A stretch of DNA of 64,000 bases from Nitratireductor alexandrii. Lineage in GTDB: Bacteria > Pseudomonadota > Alphaproteobacteria > Rhizobiales > Rhizobiaceae. The notes under the pieces are model-generated. The model was not told the DNA's origin. It searched no databases and saw nothing but the letters and a program-made list of their open reading frames with translations. Below are positions 1 through 10,152 of this stretch, in pieces (positions within the stretch are counted from its first letter, which is position 1; each line of letters opens with the position of its first letter). The stretch lies in NCBI RefSeq assembly GCF_004000215.1, contig NZ_RBVY01000003.1, forward strand, positions 62,001 through 126,000. The letters are read 5' to 3'. The position numbers were made by a program, and so were the translations under genes.

Positions 1-264
1 GCCCGGATCGGCCGGATCGATCTTGTCCGCCGACAGATCGACCTCGAGCGCGACATAGTTCTGATGGAAGGCGGGCAGCGCCTTGGTCACGATTGTGGAA
101 AGCAACAGCAGCAGGAAGAACCCTGCCAGTGCCACCGCGCCGGCGCCCAGCCATTTGAAGCGTGCCTCGGCGGCGTAGCGCGCGCGCAGGCGTGCCTTCG
201 CGGCATCGCCGGTGTGAAGGCTGTCGGGCGAGGCAGGCCCGGTCGATAGGGTGGTATCAGTCAT
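1..264 (-). CDS. pstA: Phosphate ABC transporter permease PstA, N-terminal part
   Basis: Second inner-membrane permease of the high-affinity phosphate importer PstSCAB. Only the first 88 codons lie in the window; the frame is open to the left edge. The start is the ATG complementary to 262-264, which overlaps the end of pstC by 8 bases, as expected for translationally coupled pst genes. The visible part has a soluble N-terminus of about 35 residues, then a hydrophobic segment (WLGAGAVALAGFFLLLLSTI), then the start of a periplasmic loop. No permease signature is in view, so the call rests on position behind pstC and the long N-terminal region typical of alphaproteobacterial PstA. Confidence 0.85.
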   Translation of the reverse strand, partial: MTDTTLSTGPASPDSLHTGDAAKARLRARYAAEARFKWLGAGAVALAGFFLLLLLSTIVTKALPAFHQNYVALEVDLSADKIDPADPG

Positions 265-1645
265 ATTGCTCACGATATTTCTGGACCACACGCAGCGCGA
301 TCACATTGAGAGCCAGCGTGATGACGAACAAGAGCAGGCCGAGCGCGAAAGCCGCACGCGTCTTGGCGCTGTCGAATTCCTGGTCGCCGACCAGCAGCGT
401 CACGATCTGAACCGTCACCGTCGTCACCGCCTCCAGCGGATTGAAGGTGAGATTCGCCGCCAGGCCGGCCGCCATCACCACGATCATGGTTTCGCCGACC
501 GCGCGGCTGACGGCCAAAAGCAGGGCCGACACGATGCCCGGCAGCGCCGCCGGCAGCACCACGCGCCGGATCGTCTCCGAGCGGGTCGCGCCCAGCCCGG
601 CCGAGCCGTCGCGCAAGGATTGCGGCACCGCGTTGATGACATCGTCCGACAAGGACGACACGAACGGGATGATCATGATGCCCATGACCACGCCGGCGGC
701 GAGCGCGGATTCGGAGGCGACGTCAAGGCCGATGCTCTCGCCGACGCCGCGAAAGAAGGGGGCGACCGTCAATGCGGCGAAGAAACCGTAGACGACGGTG
801 GGAATGCCGGCGAGGATCTCCAGCACCGGTTTCGCAACCGCCCGCACACGCTGGGTGGCGTAGTCGGACAGGTAGATCGCCGCCATCAGCCCGACCGGGG
901 CCGCGATCAGCATGGCGATGAAAGTGATCAGCAACGTGCCCGCCAGCAGCGGCACGGCGCCGAAGATTTCGGTGTTGACGTCGCCCGCATCGCCGCCGGC
1001 GCCGGTAAAGGCGCTTTGCGGCGACCAATGCAGGCCGAACAGGAAATTGAAGATCGGAATTTCCGAGAAAAACAGGATCGATTCGAAGATCAGCGACAAC
1101 ACGATCCCGATCGTCGTCAGGATGGCGATCATCGAGCACAGAATAAGAAACCACTTCACCACGCGTTCGACGACGTGGCGCGCGCGATAGGCCGGCGCGA
1201 TCCGGGAATAGCCGAAAAAGCTGCCGCCAGCCGCGAGAATGAGCGCGACCGCGGTGATCAGCCAGATGCTGGTCTGGTGGAGCGAACGGAAGACCACGGC
1301 CGCGGCTTCCTTGGTTTCGTCGGGGAACGAGACGATGCCGCCGAAGGCGATCGCGCGCGCATCGCGCAGAAAGGCCTGGAGCTGCGGCACGCCGAATTCG
1401 GCCAGTTCCGCCGCGAAGCGCGACTGCACGATCGAATCTTCGATACCCGGCGTGGCGATGCGCCAGATCAGGACGGCCAGCAGCGCCGGTCCGGCGGCGA
1501 TCATGGCCAGAAACAGGCCGTGCTGGCCGGGAAGCGAGTGAAGCCGCGACACCTCGCCACCGACGGATGCGACAGCCCGCGAGCGCCCGACGAAATAGGC
1601 CGCGACACCCAGGACAAGCAGCAACAGGACGAGATAACTAACCAT
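257..1645 (-). CDS. pstC: Phosphate ABC transporter permease PstC
   Basis: Inner-membrane permease that pairs with PstA to carry phosphate delivered by PstS. The protein is 462 residues, longer than the roughly 320 of E. coli PstC. The extra length is an N-terminal region with added hydrophobic segments (YLVLLLLVLGVAAYFVG near residue 5, a second near 45), usual in alphaproteobacteria. The C-terminal half holds the typical transmembrane domain, including AIYLSDYA, LAGIPTVVYGFFA and the cytoplasmic EAA-type loop around SLRDGSAGLGATRSETIRRV, which contacts PstB. The gene lies 115 bases behind pstS and overlaps pstA by 8 bases. It should be co-transcribed from the Pho-box promoter upstream of pstS. 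Confidence 0.95.
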   Translation of the reverse strand: MVSYLVLLLLVLGVAAYFVGRSRAVASVGGEVSRLHSLPGQHGLFLAMIAAGPALLAVLIWRIATPGIEDSIVQSRFAAELAEFGVPQLQAFLRDARAIAFGGIVSFPDETKEAAAVVFRSLHQTSIWLITAVALILAAGGSFFGYSRIAPAYRARHVVERVVKWFLILCSMIAILTTIGIVLSLIFESILFFSEIPIFNFLFGLHWSPQSAFTGAGGDAGDVNTEIFGAVPLLAGTLLITFIAMLIAAPVGLMAAIYLSDYATQRVRAVAKPVLEILAGIPTVVYGFFAALTVAPFFRGVGESIGLDVASESALAAGVVMGIMIIPFVSSLSDDVINAVPQSLRDGSAGLGATRSETIRRVVLPAALPGIVSALLLAVSRAVGETMIVVMAAGLAANLTFNPLEAVTTVTVQIVTLLVGDQEFDSAKTRAAFALGLLLFVITLALNVIALRVVQKYREQYD

Positions 1646-1714
1646 CGGCGACGTCCCACCCGGAACAGTGTCTCAAACTCTCAGGCGCTCGAACGCACCG
1701 GTCTTGCGGGGATC

Positions 1715-1751
1715 GCATGGCGCGGCCGGCCGACAGCCGGTCGCGCCATGC
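1715..1751 (-). promoter_or_regulatory. Strong intercistronic hairpin between pstS and pstC
   Basis: A 10-bp perfect stem (1715-1724 with 1742-1751, GCATGGCGCG against CGCGCCATGC) continues, after one G/T mismatch, into a 5-bp stem (1726-1730 with 1736-1740) closed by a 5-base loop. It begins 10 bases after the pstS stop codon, and no T-run follows. Hairpins in this place behind binding-protein genes commonly act as 3' stabilisers or partial terminators that give more binding protein than permease. That role is inferred here. Confidence 0.6.
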
Positions 1752-1760
1752 TTTATAGTG

Positions 1761-2765
1761 TCAGGAGCCCATGCCCTTGAGCGCCTTGGCTTCCTCGGCC
1801 TGCGTCGCACGGGCGGCCTCCGGCAGCGGGATCAGACCCTTGTCGGCGAGATAACCATCGGGGCCCCAGGCCGCCTCGGACGTGTATTCGGCAATGAACT
1901 CTTCCATGCCCGGAATGACGCCGACATGCTCCTTCTTGGCGTAGATGAAGAGCGAGCGGGACACGCCATAGTCGCCCGAGGCGATGTTTTCGAAGGTCGG
2001 CTCGACGCCCTCGACCGTCGCGCCCTGCAGCTTGTCGGCGTTCTGGTCCAAGAAGGAGAAACCGAATATGCCGAACGCCTTCGGGTTGGCCTCCAGCTTC
2101 TGCACGATCAGATTGTCGTTCTCGCCGGCTTCCACATAGGCGCCGTCCTCGCGGATTTCCGTGCAGGCCTTTTCATTGGCCGCCTCGACCGCTTCCTGGC
2201 AGGCCTCTTCCATCACCAGCTCGACGAACGCGTCGCGCGTGCCGGAGGTGGGCGGCGGGCCGAGCACCTCGATCTTATCGGCCGGCAGGGCCGAATCGAC
2301 ATCGGCCCAGGTCATGTACGGGTTGGCGACCACCTTGCCGTCGACTTCGACATTCTTGGCCAGAGCCTTGAAGATCTGCTCCTTGGTCAGCTCCACCGCC
2401 GTGCCGGCCTTGGAATTGGCGAGCACGATGCCATCGAAACCGACCTTGATCTGCACCGGTGTTACGCCGGCTTCCTTGCAGCTCGCCAGTTCCGTGTCCT
2501 TGATGGCGCGCGAGGCGTTGGTGAAATCGGGCGTGCCTTCACCGACGCCGGCGCAAAACAGCTTCATGCCGCCGCCAGTGCCCGTCGATTCCACGACCGG
2601 CGTCTTGAACGCGCCGCTCTGGCCGAGCTTCTCGGCGACGGCGGTGGTGAACGGAAACACCGTCGACGAGCCGACGATCTGGATCTGGTCGCGCGCCGCC
2701 GCAACACCGGCGGACGCCGCAACGGCGAGGGCAGCCGCCGACGCCGTGAGGAGAACTTTCTTCAT
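1761..2765 (-). CDS. pstS: Phosphate ABC transporter substrate-binding protein PstS
   Basis: Periplasmic phosphate-binding protein, 334 residues, first gene of the pst operon. A cleavable signal peptide is evident (MKKVLLTASAAALAVAASAG, cleavage probably after AAA near residue 24). The mature protein begins with the family signature RDQIQIVGSSTVFPF and later has ESTGTGGGMKLFC and PPPTSGTRDAFVELV, which form the phosphate site. The length matches the alphaproteobacterial PstS subgroup. The start is supported by an AGGAG 8 bases upstream. Expression is expected to be PhoB-dependent because a Pho box lies about 70 bases upstream. Confidence 0.96.
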   Translation of the reverse strand: MKKVLLTASAAALAVAASAGVAAARDQIQIVGSSTVFPFTTAVAEKLGQSGAFKTPVVESTGTGGGMKLFCAGVGEGTPDFTNASRAIKDTELASCKEAGVTPVQIKVGFDGIVLANSKAGTAVELTKEQIFKALAKNVEVDGKVVANPYMTWADVDSALPADKIEVLGPPPTSGTRDAFVELVMEEACQEAVEAANEKACTEIREDGAYVEAGENDNLIVQKLEANPKAFGIFGFSFLDQNADKLQGATVEGVEPTFENIASGDYGVSRSLFIYAKKEHVGVIPGMEEFIAEYTSEAAWGPDGYLADKGLIPLPEAARATQAEEAKALKGMGS

Positions 2766-2836
2766 GAGGCCTACTCCTGTTCGGAATTCTTCTTCGCCGC
2801 GCTCCAGCGGCGACGGGCCCCGATTAGCCGGCCTGT

Positions 2837-2854
2837 GTTACAGTTCGATGACGG
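2837..2854 (-). promoter_or_regulatory. Pho box (PhoB operator) upstream of pstS
   Basis: On the minus strand the sequence reads CCGTCAT-CGAA-CTGTAAC: two 7-base direct repeats of the CTGTCAT type separated by 4 bases, the standard Pho-box architecture. It lies 72 bases before the pstS ATG, a suitable place for PhoB activation. The rest of the roughly 500-base gap (2766-3267) between pstS and the upstream kinase shows no gene I can support. Confidence 0.8.
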
Positions 2855-3267
2855 TTTTGTGTCGCGCCTATTACGCCGTCAACGGGCGCTGCGCGGCCGC
2901 AATGCCGGCGAGGCGGCGGCGTCGCCGATAATCCGCACATATCAGGGACTTGGTTTCGCGCCTCTTTCCGGCTCGCACCGGCCAGGCGTCAAGAGATTTT
3001 TCCGGCGCGCCCGGTCTTTGAAGGCTTCGGAATAAAAAGCCGGGCAGGTGAGCGTTGCGTGCATCGTCTGGAGCACATGCGGCAGACTTGGTGGGAACCG
3101 GATCGGTTGGAGCTTGCGATTGCCGTGTTCGATCCGCCGCCGCTCATCCTGCCCGGAAACGATATCCGGCTGAATATGGGGATGATGGTACCGGTTAACC
3201 ATAGGGGGTGCGCTATGGCGTGATCGCACCATGGTTTCATTTATCGGCAAAGGAACGCGAAAAGGCG

Positions 3268-6200
3268 TCAAACGCCCTGATCGCGGCGCGGGGCCGCGGT
3301 TTCATGCCACTTGTAGACCTTCGCCAACAGCGCGTTCGGGCTGATCGGCTTGGGCAGATAGTCGTCCATGCCGGCTGCCGTGCAACGCGCGCGATCGCCC
3401 TTGAGCGCATGCGCGGTCACGCCGATGATCGGCGTGTGGACCCCACGTCCCGCCTCCACGCGACGGATCGCCTCGGTGGCCTCGAAACCGTTCATGTCCG
3501 GCATCGAGACATCCATCAGGATCATGGCCGGCTGCATCTCGGCATGCGCCTCCACGGCGAGTCGGCCGTTGCGAACGATCTCGTAGGTGAACGGCGTTTC
3601 GCCCAGGATCTGCGCGAACACGAGCTGGTTGACCTCGTTGTCCTCGGCCACGAGGATATCGAGCCGCGCTGCCCGGCGCGGCGGTCGCGCCTGGGCGCCG
3701 TCGTCGTGCGAAACGTTGCCGCCCGAGGGTCCGACCACCGCGTTGGACTGCGAGGAGTCCTGGCTGAAACCGGAGACGGCCGGCGTCGCGCTTTTGTCCG
3801 GGTCTTCAGCCGGCGCACTATCGGTCGCGGGCAAGCCACCAAGCCGGCCGCGCCGATGCTGTATCTGTTCGACCACCACATCCAGCAAGGCGCAGGAGCG
3901 CACCGGTTTGGTGAGCTGGGCGTCGATACCGTATTCGGCGAATTCCGCGCTTGTCAGGGCGTGGTCGACCGAGGTCAGAAGAACGATCGCGGTCCCGGCG
4001 AGACCGGCAGTGTTGCGGATCGCGCCAGCAACCTCGAGCCCGCTCATACCCGGCATCTGGTAGTCCAGCACCACGCACTCGACCTCGAGCCCCAGTGCTG
4101 CCGCCGCCTGCAGGACCGCCAGCCCCTCGCCGCCGTTTTCGGCCGCGCATGCGTCGAAATCCCAGGAACGCATCTGTTCGAGCAGGATGGCGCGATTGAC
4201 CTGGTTGTCGTCCACCACGAGCACCCGCGCGCCGGAGACGTCGACGGCGACAGGGTTGTCGCGCGCGCCCTCCTCCGCGACCGGCAGCTCGACCGTAAAC
4301 CAGAAGGTCGAGCCCTTGCCCACCGTGCTTTCGGCGCCGATCTTGCCGCCCATAAGCGCGACGAGACGCGCGGTGATCGCCAGGCCCAATCCGGTCCCCT
4401 CGTGCCGGCGGGTCGCGCTGGTGTCGGCCTGGCTGAATTTCTCAAAGACCGTCGGCAGCTTTTCCGACGCAATCCCGATGCCGGTATCGGTTATCTCGAA
4501 GCGCAGTGAAACCCGTCCCGCGTCGACAGCGCCCGATACGTCGGCCAGCACATGCCCGGAATCCGTGAACTTCACCGCATTGCCGACCAGATTGGTGAGG
4601 ATCTGGCGCAACCGACCGACATCGCCGGTCACCATGCGCGGCAGATCGGGGTCGACACGCACGACCAGTTCCAGGTCCTTTTCCTTCGCCCTGGTCGACA
4701 TCAGCGTGGCCACGTCCTCGACGGCCTCGGCCAGATTGAAGGGCACCGGATCAAGAACGAGCTGGCCGGCGTCTATCTTGGAAAAGTCGAGAATGTCGTT
4801 GATGATCGTCAGCAGCGCATTGCCCGATTTCAAGATGATCTCGGTGAAGGTTTTCTGCTTCTGATCGAGGTCGCTTTTCGCCAAAAGTTCGGCCATGCCC
4901 AGCACGCCGTTCATCGGCGTGCGGATCTCGTGGCTCATATTGGCCAGGAATTCCGACTTTGCGCGGTCGGCGAGCACCGCGCGCTGCTCGGCGGCGCGCA
5001 GCTCCTCCTCGCGTTGCTTGAGTTCGGTGACGTCCGTGGTCGAGCCGATCAGATATAAGGACCCGTCGGAGGCGATCATCGTGCTCTTGCGGGCGATCCG
5101 ATAGTTGGGGGCGCCGTCGGCGTCGGTACCGGTTTCCTCGATGACCCGCATCTCGCCGGTCTTCAGGACCGCGCGGTCGGCCTCCATATAGGCTTCGCCG
5201 TCGGCCCCGAACACCTCCACATCGGTACGGCCGATCGCGGTATCCTTGGCGAAACCGGTCAGATCGCACCAGCCCTGATTGACATAGGCAATGCGCAGAT
5301 CCGGATGCTTGGCGTAGATGGCGACCGGCACATTGTCGATCAGCGTACGGAAGAGCTCGTTCTCACGCGTGGTTTCCTGCAGCGACGCCTCGCGTTGCTT
5401 CATGTCGGTAATGTCGACACGAACTCCGACGAAAAGGCCGTCTTCGGTGCGCGTGTCGTAGACCCGGAGCCAGCGGCCGTCCGGATTGCGGCGTTCCGAC
5501 ACCGACTGCCGCACGTGATAGCGCTCGAGCGTCCGCTCGATCCACGCCTCGCGATCTGCGTCGAACAGCGCGTCCAGCTCCGGATCGCCGGAGTGACGGA
5601 AATAGCCGGCGTCGTGCGCGGTCTCGATCGCAACGCGCAACGTTTGCCCGGGCTCGGTGAACGGCCTCAGCGCCGGCAACAAATCCTTGATGCGCTGGTT
5701 GGAAAGCACCAGCCGGTCTTGTTTGTCGTAGATGATCACGCCGGCCGGCAGCGTCTCGATGACCCGCGCCAGCAGCGTGCGCGCCTCGTCGGCTTCGCGC
5801 TCGCGCCGCCTGATGTCGCTGATATCGAAAACGAAGCCGGCGACATAAGCGGTGCCGGTCGCGGTCTCGAGGCGGGTTTTGCGCACCAGATGCGACCGCG
5901 CGACGCCGGCATGGTCGAAATCCTCCTCGATCTCGTAGGCCTCGCCGCTGGCCAGCACCGCGCGCTCGCTGTCCTCGAACCGGACGGCGTCGGCGGGCGC
6001 CACGATATCGGCGGCGCGCTTGCCCAATATGGCGGCGACGGTTGTGCCGTTCAGCCGCGCGAAGGCTTCGTTGGCGAACACGAACCGCAATTGGCAATCC
6101 TTGACGAACACCGCGTCCTCGACGCTGTTGATCGCCGCATCGGCCAGTTGCGACCGCTCGAGCGCCTCGGCGAGCTCCGCCTCGCGTTGCTTCAACGGCG

Positions 6201-7107
6201 TGATGTCGGTGCAGACGCCCATCCGTCCGCCGTCCGCCGTCGGCAGTTCGCGGTGCATCAGCCAGCGCCCGTCCGAAAGCCGCAGCGTCACCGCGGCGTC
6301 CGGCTCCCGCGCGCGCCGTTCGAAATAGGCTTCGCGCCATGCGGCCGCGTCGAGCCCGTCCGTCGACCAGATCCCGCGCTCGAGCCCGGTATCGATGAAT
6401 TCGCCGACCGGCAGTCCCGGCCGGATCACGTCCTCCATGCCGCGATAAAGCGTAAACAGGGCATCGTTGTACAAAACGATGCGATCCTCGGCATCATAAT
6501 AGACGAACGCGTCCTGCATGACGTTGAGCGCCGCCATCAGACGTTCCGCGTTGGTCCGGCCGGCTTCGGGCACCGGCTCCGCGACGGCAGCGGCGCTCGG
6601 CGCAACTGTTTCGATCAATTTGGTCACGTCGCGCGCGGTGCCGCGATAGCCGGCAAAAGCGCCACCCGCGTCGCGTTTCGGCATGCCCGACAGCGACACC
6701 CAGCGGCATGACGCGCCAGGCGCGGGTACACGCTGCAGGAAATCTCGGAAGGGACGCCGCGCCGCAAGCGTTTGGCGATGGCTGGCAGCGGCTTCGGCGG
6801 ACGCCGCGTCGCGGTCGAGCGTGGCGAGCCGCGAATGGCCGATAATGCCCGATCGCTTGATCCCGGTCAGGGCGGAGCAATCCTCGCCAATATCGGTGTA
6901 GCGATGCTCAGCGTCGGTTTCCCAGGTCCAGTCGCAGGTCAGGGCCAGGAGTTCGGCGGTGGCCGACAGATCGGCTCTTGCGGACACGTCGAGCCGCTCC
7001 GGGTCGCGCCTGACAGCGCGCGGCTTTGCTTTCTTCCGGCCTTTACCGGGACTGTTGTCGCCTCGCTCCACCCTCGCGGCGTCCTTTCGGCACCTCTTGC
7101 CGATCAA
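3268..7107 (-). CDS. Multi-PAS hybrid sensor histidine kinase with two receiver domains
   Basis: A 1279-residue hybrid two-component kinase. In order: a PAS fold at about 50-170 (LTCDWTWETDAEHRYTDIG), a second at 190-305 (MQDAFVYYDAEDRIVLYN), a third at 325-435 (VEDAVFVKDCQLRFVFANEAF), a fourth at 450-570 (LPAGVIIYDKQDRLVLSN), a fifth at 588-700 (VPVAIYAKHPDLRIAYVN), HisKA with phospho-accepting His726 in FLANMSHEIRTPMNG, an ATPase domain (N box near 840, GTGLGLAI near 905), receiver 1 at 960-1080 (probable Asp1015) and receiver 2 at 1150-1270 (probable Asp1199). No transmembrane segment is visible, so sensing is probably cytosolic. No Hpt domain or dedicated response regulator lies nearby, so partner and signal are unknown. 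It sits upstream of pst but has none of the features of PhoR. Confidence 0.93.
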   Translation of the reverse strand: MIGKRCRKDAARVERGDNSPGKGRKKAKPRAVRRDPERLDVSARADLSATAELLALTCDWTWETDAEHRYTDIGEDCSALTGIKRSGIIGHSRLATLDRDAASAEAAASHRQTLAARRPFRDFLQRVPAPGASCRWVSLSGMPKRDAGGAFAGYRGTARDVTKLIETVAPSAAAVAEPVPEAGRTNAERLMAALNVMQDAFVYYDAEDRIVLYNDALFTLYRGMEDVIRPGLPVGEFIDTGLERGIWSTDGLDAAAWREAYFERRAREPDAAVTLRLSDGRWLMHRELPTADGGRMGVCTDITPLKQREAELAEALERSQLADAAINSVEDAVFVKDCQLRFVFANEAFARLNGTTVAAILGKRAADIVAPADAVRFEDSERAVLASGEAYEIEEDFDHAGVARSHLVRKTRLETATGTAYVAGFVFDISDIRRREREADEARTLLARVIETLPAGVIIYDKQDRLVLSNQRIKDLLPALRPFTEPGQTLRVAIETAHDAGYFRHSGDPELDALFDADREAWIERTLERYHVRQSVSERRNPDGRWLRVYDTRTEDGLFVGVRVDITDMKQREASLQETTRENELFRTLIDNVPVAIYAKHPDLRIAYVNQGWCDLTGFAKDTAIGRTDVEVFGADGEAYMEADRAVLKTGEMRVIEETGTDADGAPNYRIARKSTMIASDGSLYLIGSTTDVTELKQREEELRAAEQRAVLADRAKSEFLANMSHEIRTPMNGVLGMAELLAKSDLDQKQKTFTEIILKSGNALLTIINDILDFSKIDAGQLVLDPVPFNLAEAVEDVATLMSTRAKEKDLELVVRVDPDLPRMVTGDVGRLRQILTNLVGNAVKFTDSGHVLADVSGAVDAGRVSLRFEITDTGIGIASEKLPTVFEKFSQADTSATRRHEGTGLGLAITARLVALMGGKIGAESTVGKGSTFWFTVELPVAEEGARDNPVAVDVSGARVLVVDDNQVNRAILLEQMRSWDFDACAAENGGEGLAVLQAAAALGLEVECVVLDYQMPGMSGLEVAGAIRNTAGLAGTAIVLLTSVDHALTSAEFAEYGIDAQLTKPVRSCALLDVVVEQIQHRRGRLGGLPATDSAPAEDPDKSATPAVSGFSQDSSQSNAVVGPSGGNVSHDDGAQARPPRRAARLDILVAEDNEVNQLVFAQILGETPFTYEIVRNGRLAVEAHAEMQPAMILMDVSMPDMNGFEATEAIRRVEAGRGVHTPIIGVTAHALKGDRARCTAAGMDDYLPKPISPNALLAKVYKWHETAAPRRDQGV

Positions 7108-7178
7108 GGATGCGCGACAACGCTTAACGTTCCGCTAACCCTGTTGCCCGTCAGGAGCGAGTCCGGTCCGCGCCGGCC

Positions 7179-9908
7179 TCAGGCGAACGCGCCGTGGCAA
7201 TGCTTGAACTTCTTGCCGGACCCGCACGGACAGGCCTCGTTGCGGCCCACCTTGCCCCAGGTCGACGGATCCTGCGGATCGCGATCCTCCGGCGCAACCG
7301 TGCGCGAGGACTGCAGCAAGGCGAGCGCGCCGTCGCCGTCGTCGAAATCGTCCTCGCCGGTGCTGGCGTCGAGATGATGGCCTTCCGCCTCCGGCGCTTC
7401 CGGCATCGGTGCGTCCGCGGCCTCGCGCACCAGCTCAACACGCATGAGTTGTGCCGTCACCGCCTGGCGCAGATTGCCGAGCATGCCCTGGAAGAGTTCG
7501 AACGCTTCGGATTTGTATTCGTTGAGCGGATCGCGTTGCGCGTAGCCGCGGAAGCCGATCACCGAACGCAGATGGTCGAGATTGACCAGGTGCTCGCGCC
7601 ACAGATGGTCGACCGTCTGCAGCAGGATCGATTTTTCGACATAGGTCATGACTTCCGGGCCGAAGCGTTCCGCGCGTTCGGCGGCCGCCTTTTGCGTGGC
7701 CTCGGTGAGACGCTCGCGGATGGCCTCCTCGTCGATCCCCTCTTCCATGGCCCACTCCTCGACCGGCAGATCGAGGTTGAGATAGGCCGCAACGCCCTGT
7801 TTGAGGCCGTCGACGTCCCACTGCTCGGCATAGGCGTTTTCAGGGATATGCTTGGCGACCAGGTCGTCGATCACGTCCTGGCGCATTTCGGCGACGGTGT
7901 CGGACAGGTTCTCCCCGTCCATCAATTCGAGCCGCTGCTCGAACACGACCTTGCGCTGGTCGTTCATCACATCGTCGAACTTCAACAGGTTTTTGCGGAT
8001 GTCGAAATTGCGCGCCTCGACCTTCTTCTGGGCCTTCTCCAACGCCTTGTTGATCCAAGGATGGATGATCGCCTCGTCTTCCTTCAGGCCAAGCTTCTTG
8101 AGCATGCCGTCCATGCGCTCGGACCCGAAGATGCGCATCAGATCGTCTTGCAGCGACAGGAAGAATTTGGAGCGCCCCGGATCGCCCTGACGGCCGGAGC
8201 GGCCGCGCAGCTGGTTGTCGATGCGCCGGCTTTCATGGCGCTCGGTGGCCAGCACGTAGAGCCCGCCGGCGGCCAGCGCCTCGCCCTTCAGCCGCAACAC
8301 GTCCTCGCGGATTGCCTTTTCCCGCGCTTCGCGCTCGGGGCCGTCCGGCATGTCGCCCAGTTCGTCCTGAATCCGCAATTCGGCGTTGCCGCCAAGCTGG
8401 ATATCGGTGCCGCGACCGGCCATGTTGGTGGCGATCGTGATCGCACCCGGCTTGCCGGCCTGGGCAATGATCTGCGCCTCGCGCTCGTGATGGCGGGCAT
8501 TCAGGACCTCGAAGCCCGGCAGACCTTCCTTGCGCATCAGCTCGGCCAGATATTCCGATTTCTCGATCGAGGTCGTGCCGACCAGGATCGGCTGGCTGCG
8601 CGCGTTGGCGTCGCGGATCTCGCGCACGATGGCGCGGAATTTTTCCTCCGCGGTGCGGTAGACCTCGTCGTCCTCGTCCAGGCGCGCGACCGGCAGATTG
8701 GTCGGGATTTCCGAAACGCCCAGGCCGTAAATATTGCCGAATTCCTCGGCCTCGGTCGAGGCCGTACCGGTCATGCCGGCGAGCTTGTCGTACATGCGGA
8801 AATAGTTCTGGAAGGTAATGGAGGCCAGCGTCTGGTTTTCGGGTTGGACCTGGACGTGCTCCTTGGCCTCGAGCGCCTGGTGCAGCCCCTCCGAAAAGCG
8901 ACGGCCCGGCATCATCCGGCCGGTGAATTCGTCGATGATGACGACTTCGCCATCGCGCACGATATAGTCCTTGTCGCGCTGGAACAGGCGATGCGCCTTC
9001 AGCGCGTTGTTGATGTGGTGCACGACGGCGACGTTTTCCACGTCGTAGAGCGACTCGCCCTTCAACATGCCCGCGTCGCGCAGCAGGTTTTCGACCTTTT
9101 CCGTGCCCTGCTCGGTGAAGGTCGCGGTGCGCTGCTTCTCGTCGATCTCGTAATCGGCCTCGTCCAGGCCCGGAATGAACGTGTCGACCTGGTTGTAGAG
9201 TTCGGAGCGGTCGTCGAGCGGGCCGGAGATGATCAGCGGCGTGCGCGCCTCGTCGATCAGAATGGAATCGACCTCGTCGACGATCGCGTAATTGTGACCG
9301 CGCTGCACCATCTGGGCGCGCTCATATTTCATATTGTCGCGCAGATAGTCGAAGCCGAGCTCGTTATTGGTGCCGTATGTGACGTCGCAACCATAGGCCT
9401 CACGCCGCTCGTCGTCCGAAAGACCGTGCACGATGACGCCGGTGGTCAGGCCGAGGAAGCCGTAGACCTTGCTCATCCACTCCGCGTCGCGGCGGGCGAG
9501 ATAGTCGTTGACCGTCACCACGTGAACGCCCTTGCCCTCGAGCGCGTTCAGATAGACCGGCAGCGTGGCGACAAGCGTCTTGCCCTCGCCGGTTTTCATC
9601 TCCGCGATCGAGCCGTCGTGCAGCACCATGCCGCCGATGAGCTGCACGTCGAAGGGCCGCAGCCCGAGTGCGCGCTTGGCGGCTTCGCGCACGGTGGCGA
9701 AGGCCGGCACCAGCAGGTCGTCGAGCGAGGCTCCGGCGGCGACCTTGTCGCGAAACTCAGCCGTCTTGGCCTGGAGCTGAGCGTCCGTCAGCGCCTCCAT
9801 TTCGGGCTCGAGCGCGTTGATCGCCTCGACACGCGGCCGAAGCCCCTTGATGCGGCGGTCGTTGGACGAACCGAATATCTTGCGGGCGAGGACACCGAGG
9901 CTGACCAT
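7179..9908 (-). CDS. secA: Preprotein translocase ATPase SecA
   Basis: Motor ATPase that drives unfolded preproteins through SecYEG. The 909-residue length is usual for alphaproteobacteria. Visible signatures: N-terminal helix and [20 protein letters not shown]; Walker A within [22 protein letters not shown]-like [39 protein letters not shown]; the second nucleotide-binding fold with [14 protein letters not shown] and [18 protein letters not shown]; and a C-terminal zinc-binding tail [14 protein letters not shown] that contacts SecB and phospholipids. It is monocistronic and divergent from the parvulin-type foldase at 10153, a conserved arrangement that pairs export with periplasmic folding. 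Confidence 0.98.
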   Translation of the reverse strand: MVSLGVLARKIFGSSNDRRIKGLRPRVEAINALEPEMEALTDAQLQAKTAEFRDKVAAGASLDDLLVPAFATVREAAKRALGLRPFDVQLIGGMVLHDGSIAEMKTGEGKTLVATLPVYLNALEGKGVHVVTVNDYLARRDAEWMSKVYGFLGLTTGVIVHGLSDDERREAYGCDVTYGTNNELGFDYLRDNMKYERAQMVQRGHNYAIVDEVDSILIDEARTPLIISGPLDDRSELYNQVDTFIPGLDEADYEIDEKQRTATFTEQGTEKVENLLRDAGMLKGESLYDVENVAVVHHINNALKAHRLFQRDKDYIVRDGEVVIIDEFTGRMMPGRRFSEGLHQALEAKEHVQVQPENQTLASITFQNYFRMYDKLAGMTGTASTEAEEFGNIYGLGVSEIPTNLPVARLDEDDEVYRTAEEKFRAIVREIRDANARSQPILVGTTSIEKSEYLAELMRKEGLPGFEVLNARHHEREAQIIAQAGKPGAITIATNMAGRGTDIQLGGNAELRIQDELGDMPDGPEREAREKAIREDVLRLKGEALAAGGLYVLATERHESRRIDNQLRGRSGRQGDPGRSKFFLSLQDDLMRIFGSERMDGMLKKLGLKEDEAIIHPWINKALEKAQKKVEARNFDIRKNLLKFDDVMNDQRKVVFEQRLELMDGENLSDTVAEMRQDVIDDLVAKHIPENAYAEQWDVDGLKQGVAAYLNLDLPVEEWAMEEGIDEEAIRERLTEATQKAAAERAERFGPEVMTYVEKSILLQTVDHLWREHLVNLDHLRSVIGFRGYAQRDPLNEYKSEAFELFQGMLGNLRQAVTAQLMRVELVREAADAPMPEAPEAEGHHLDASTGEDDFDDGDGALALLQSSRTVAPEDRDPQDPSTWGKVGRNEACPCGSGKKFKHCHGAFA

Positions 9909-10152
9909 CAGATGGTCCTTTCGATCAATTATTTTCCGGCTGAACCGGCCGAAACGTGCTTACGATCGCGATTTGAGCGGATCAAGGATATAAAATGCGT
10001 CCGGAAAACGGTTCTGGACGCGAAGCCGAAGGACAGATAAGAGGGGGCCACCGTGATGTCAACTTGACGCCGGGGAGCGGTGACACGCGGATTTTCGCCG
10101 TATTGACGCCCATATTGGCGCCATTCTGCGCGCTGTTTTCTGGAGACATTTG

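Noticed and set aside
251-1780. Long open frame (509 codons) on the plus strand opposite pstC
   Set aside because: Composition is Arg/Asp/His/Gln-rich and irregular, typical of antisense frames in high-G+C genes. The minus strand encodes a clear PstC.
2942-3271. 109-codon minus-strand ORF between pstS and the hybrid kinase
   Set aside because: Irregular composition, no ribosome binding site or family resemblance.
7194-10040. 948-codon plus-strand frame opposite secA
   Set aside because: It is a mirror of secA with no domain or motif; secA itself is complete and highly conserved.
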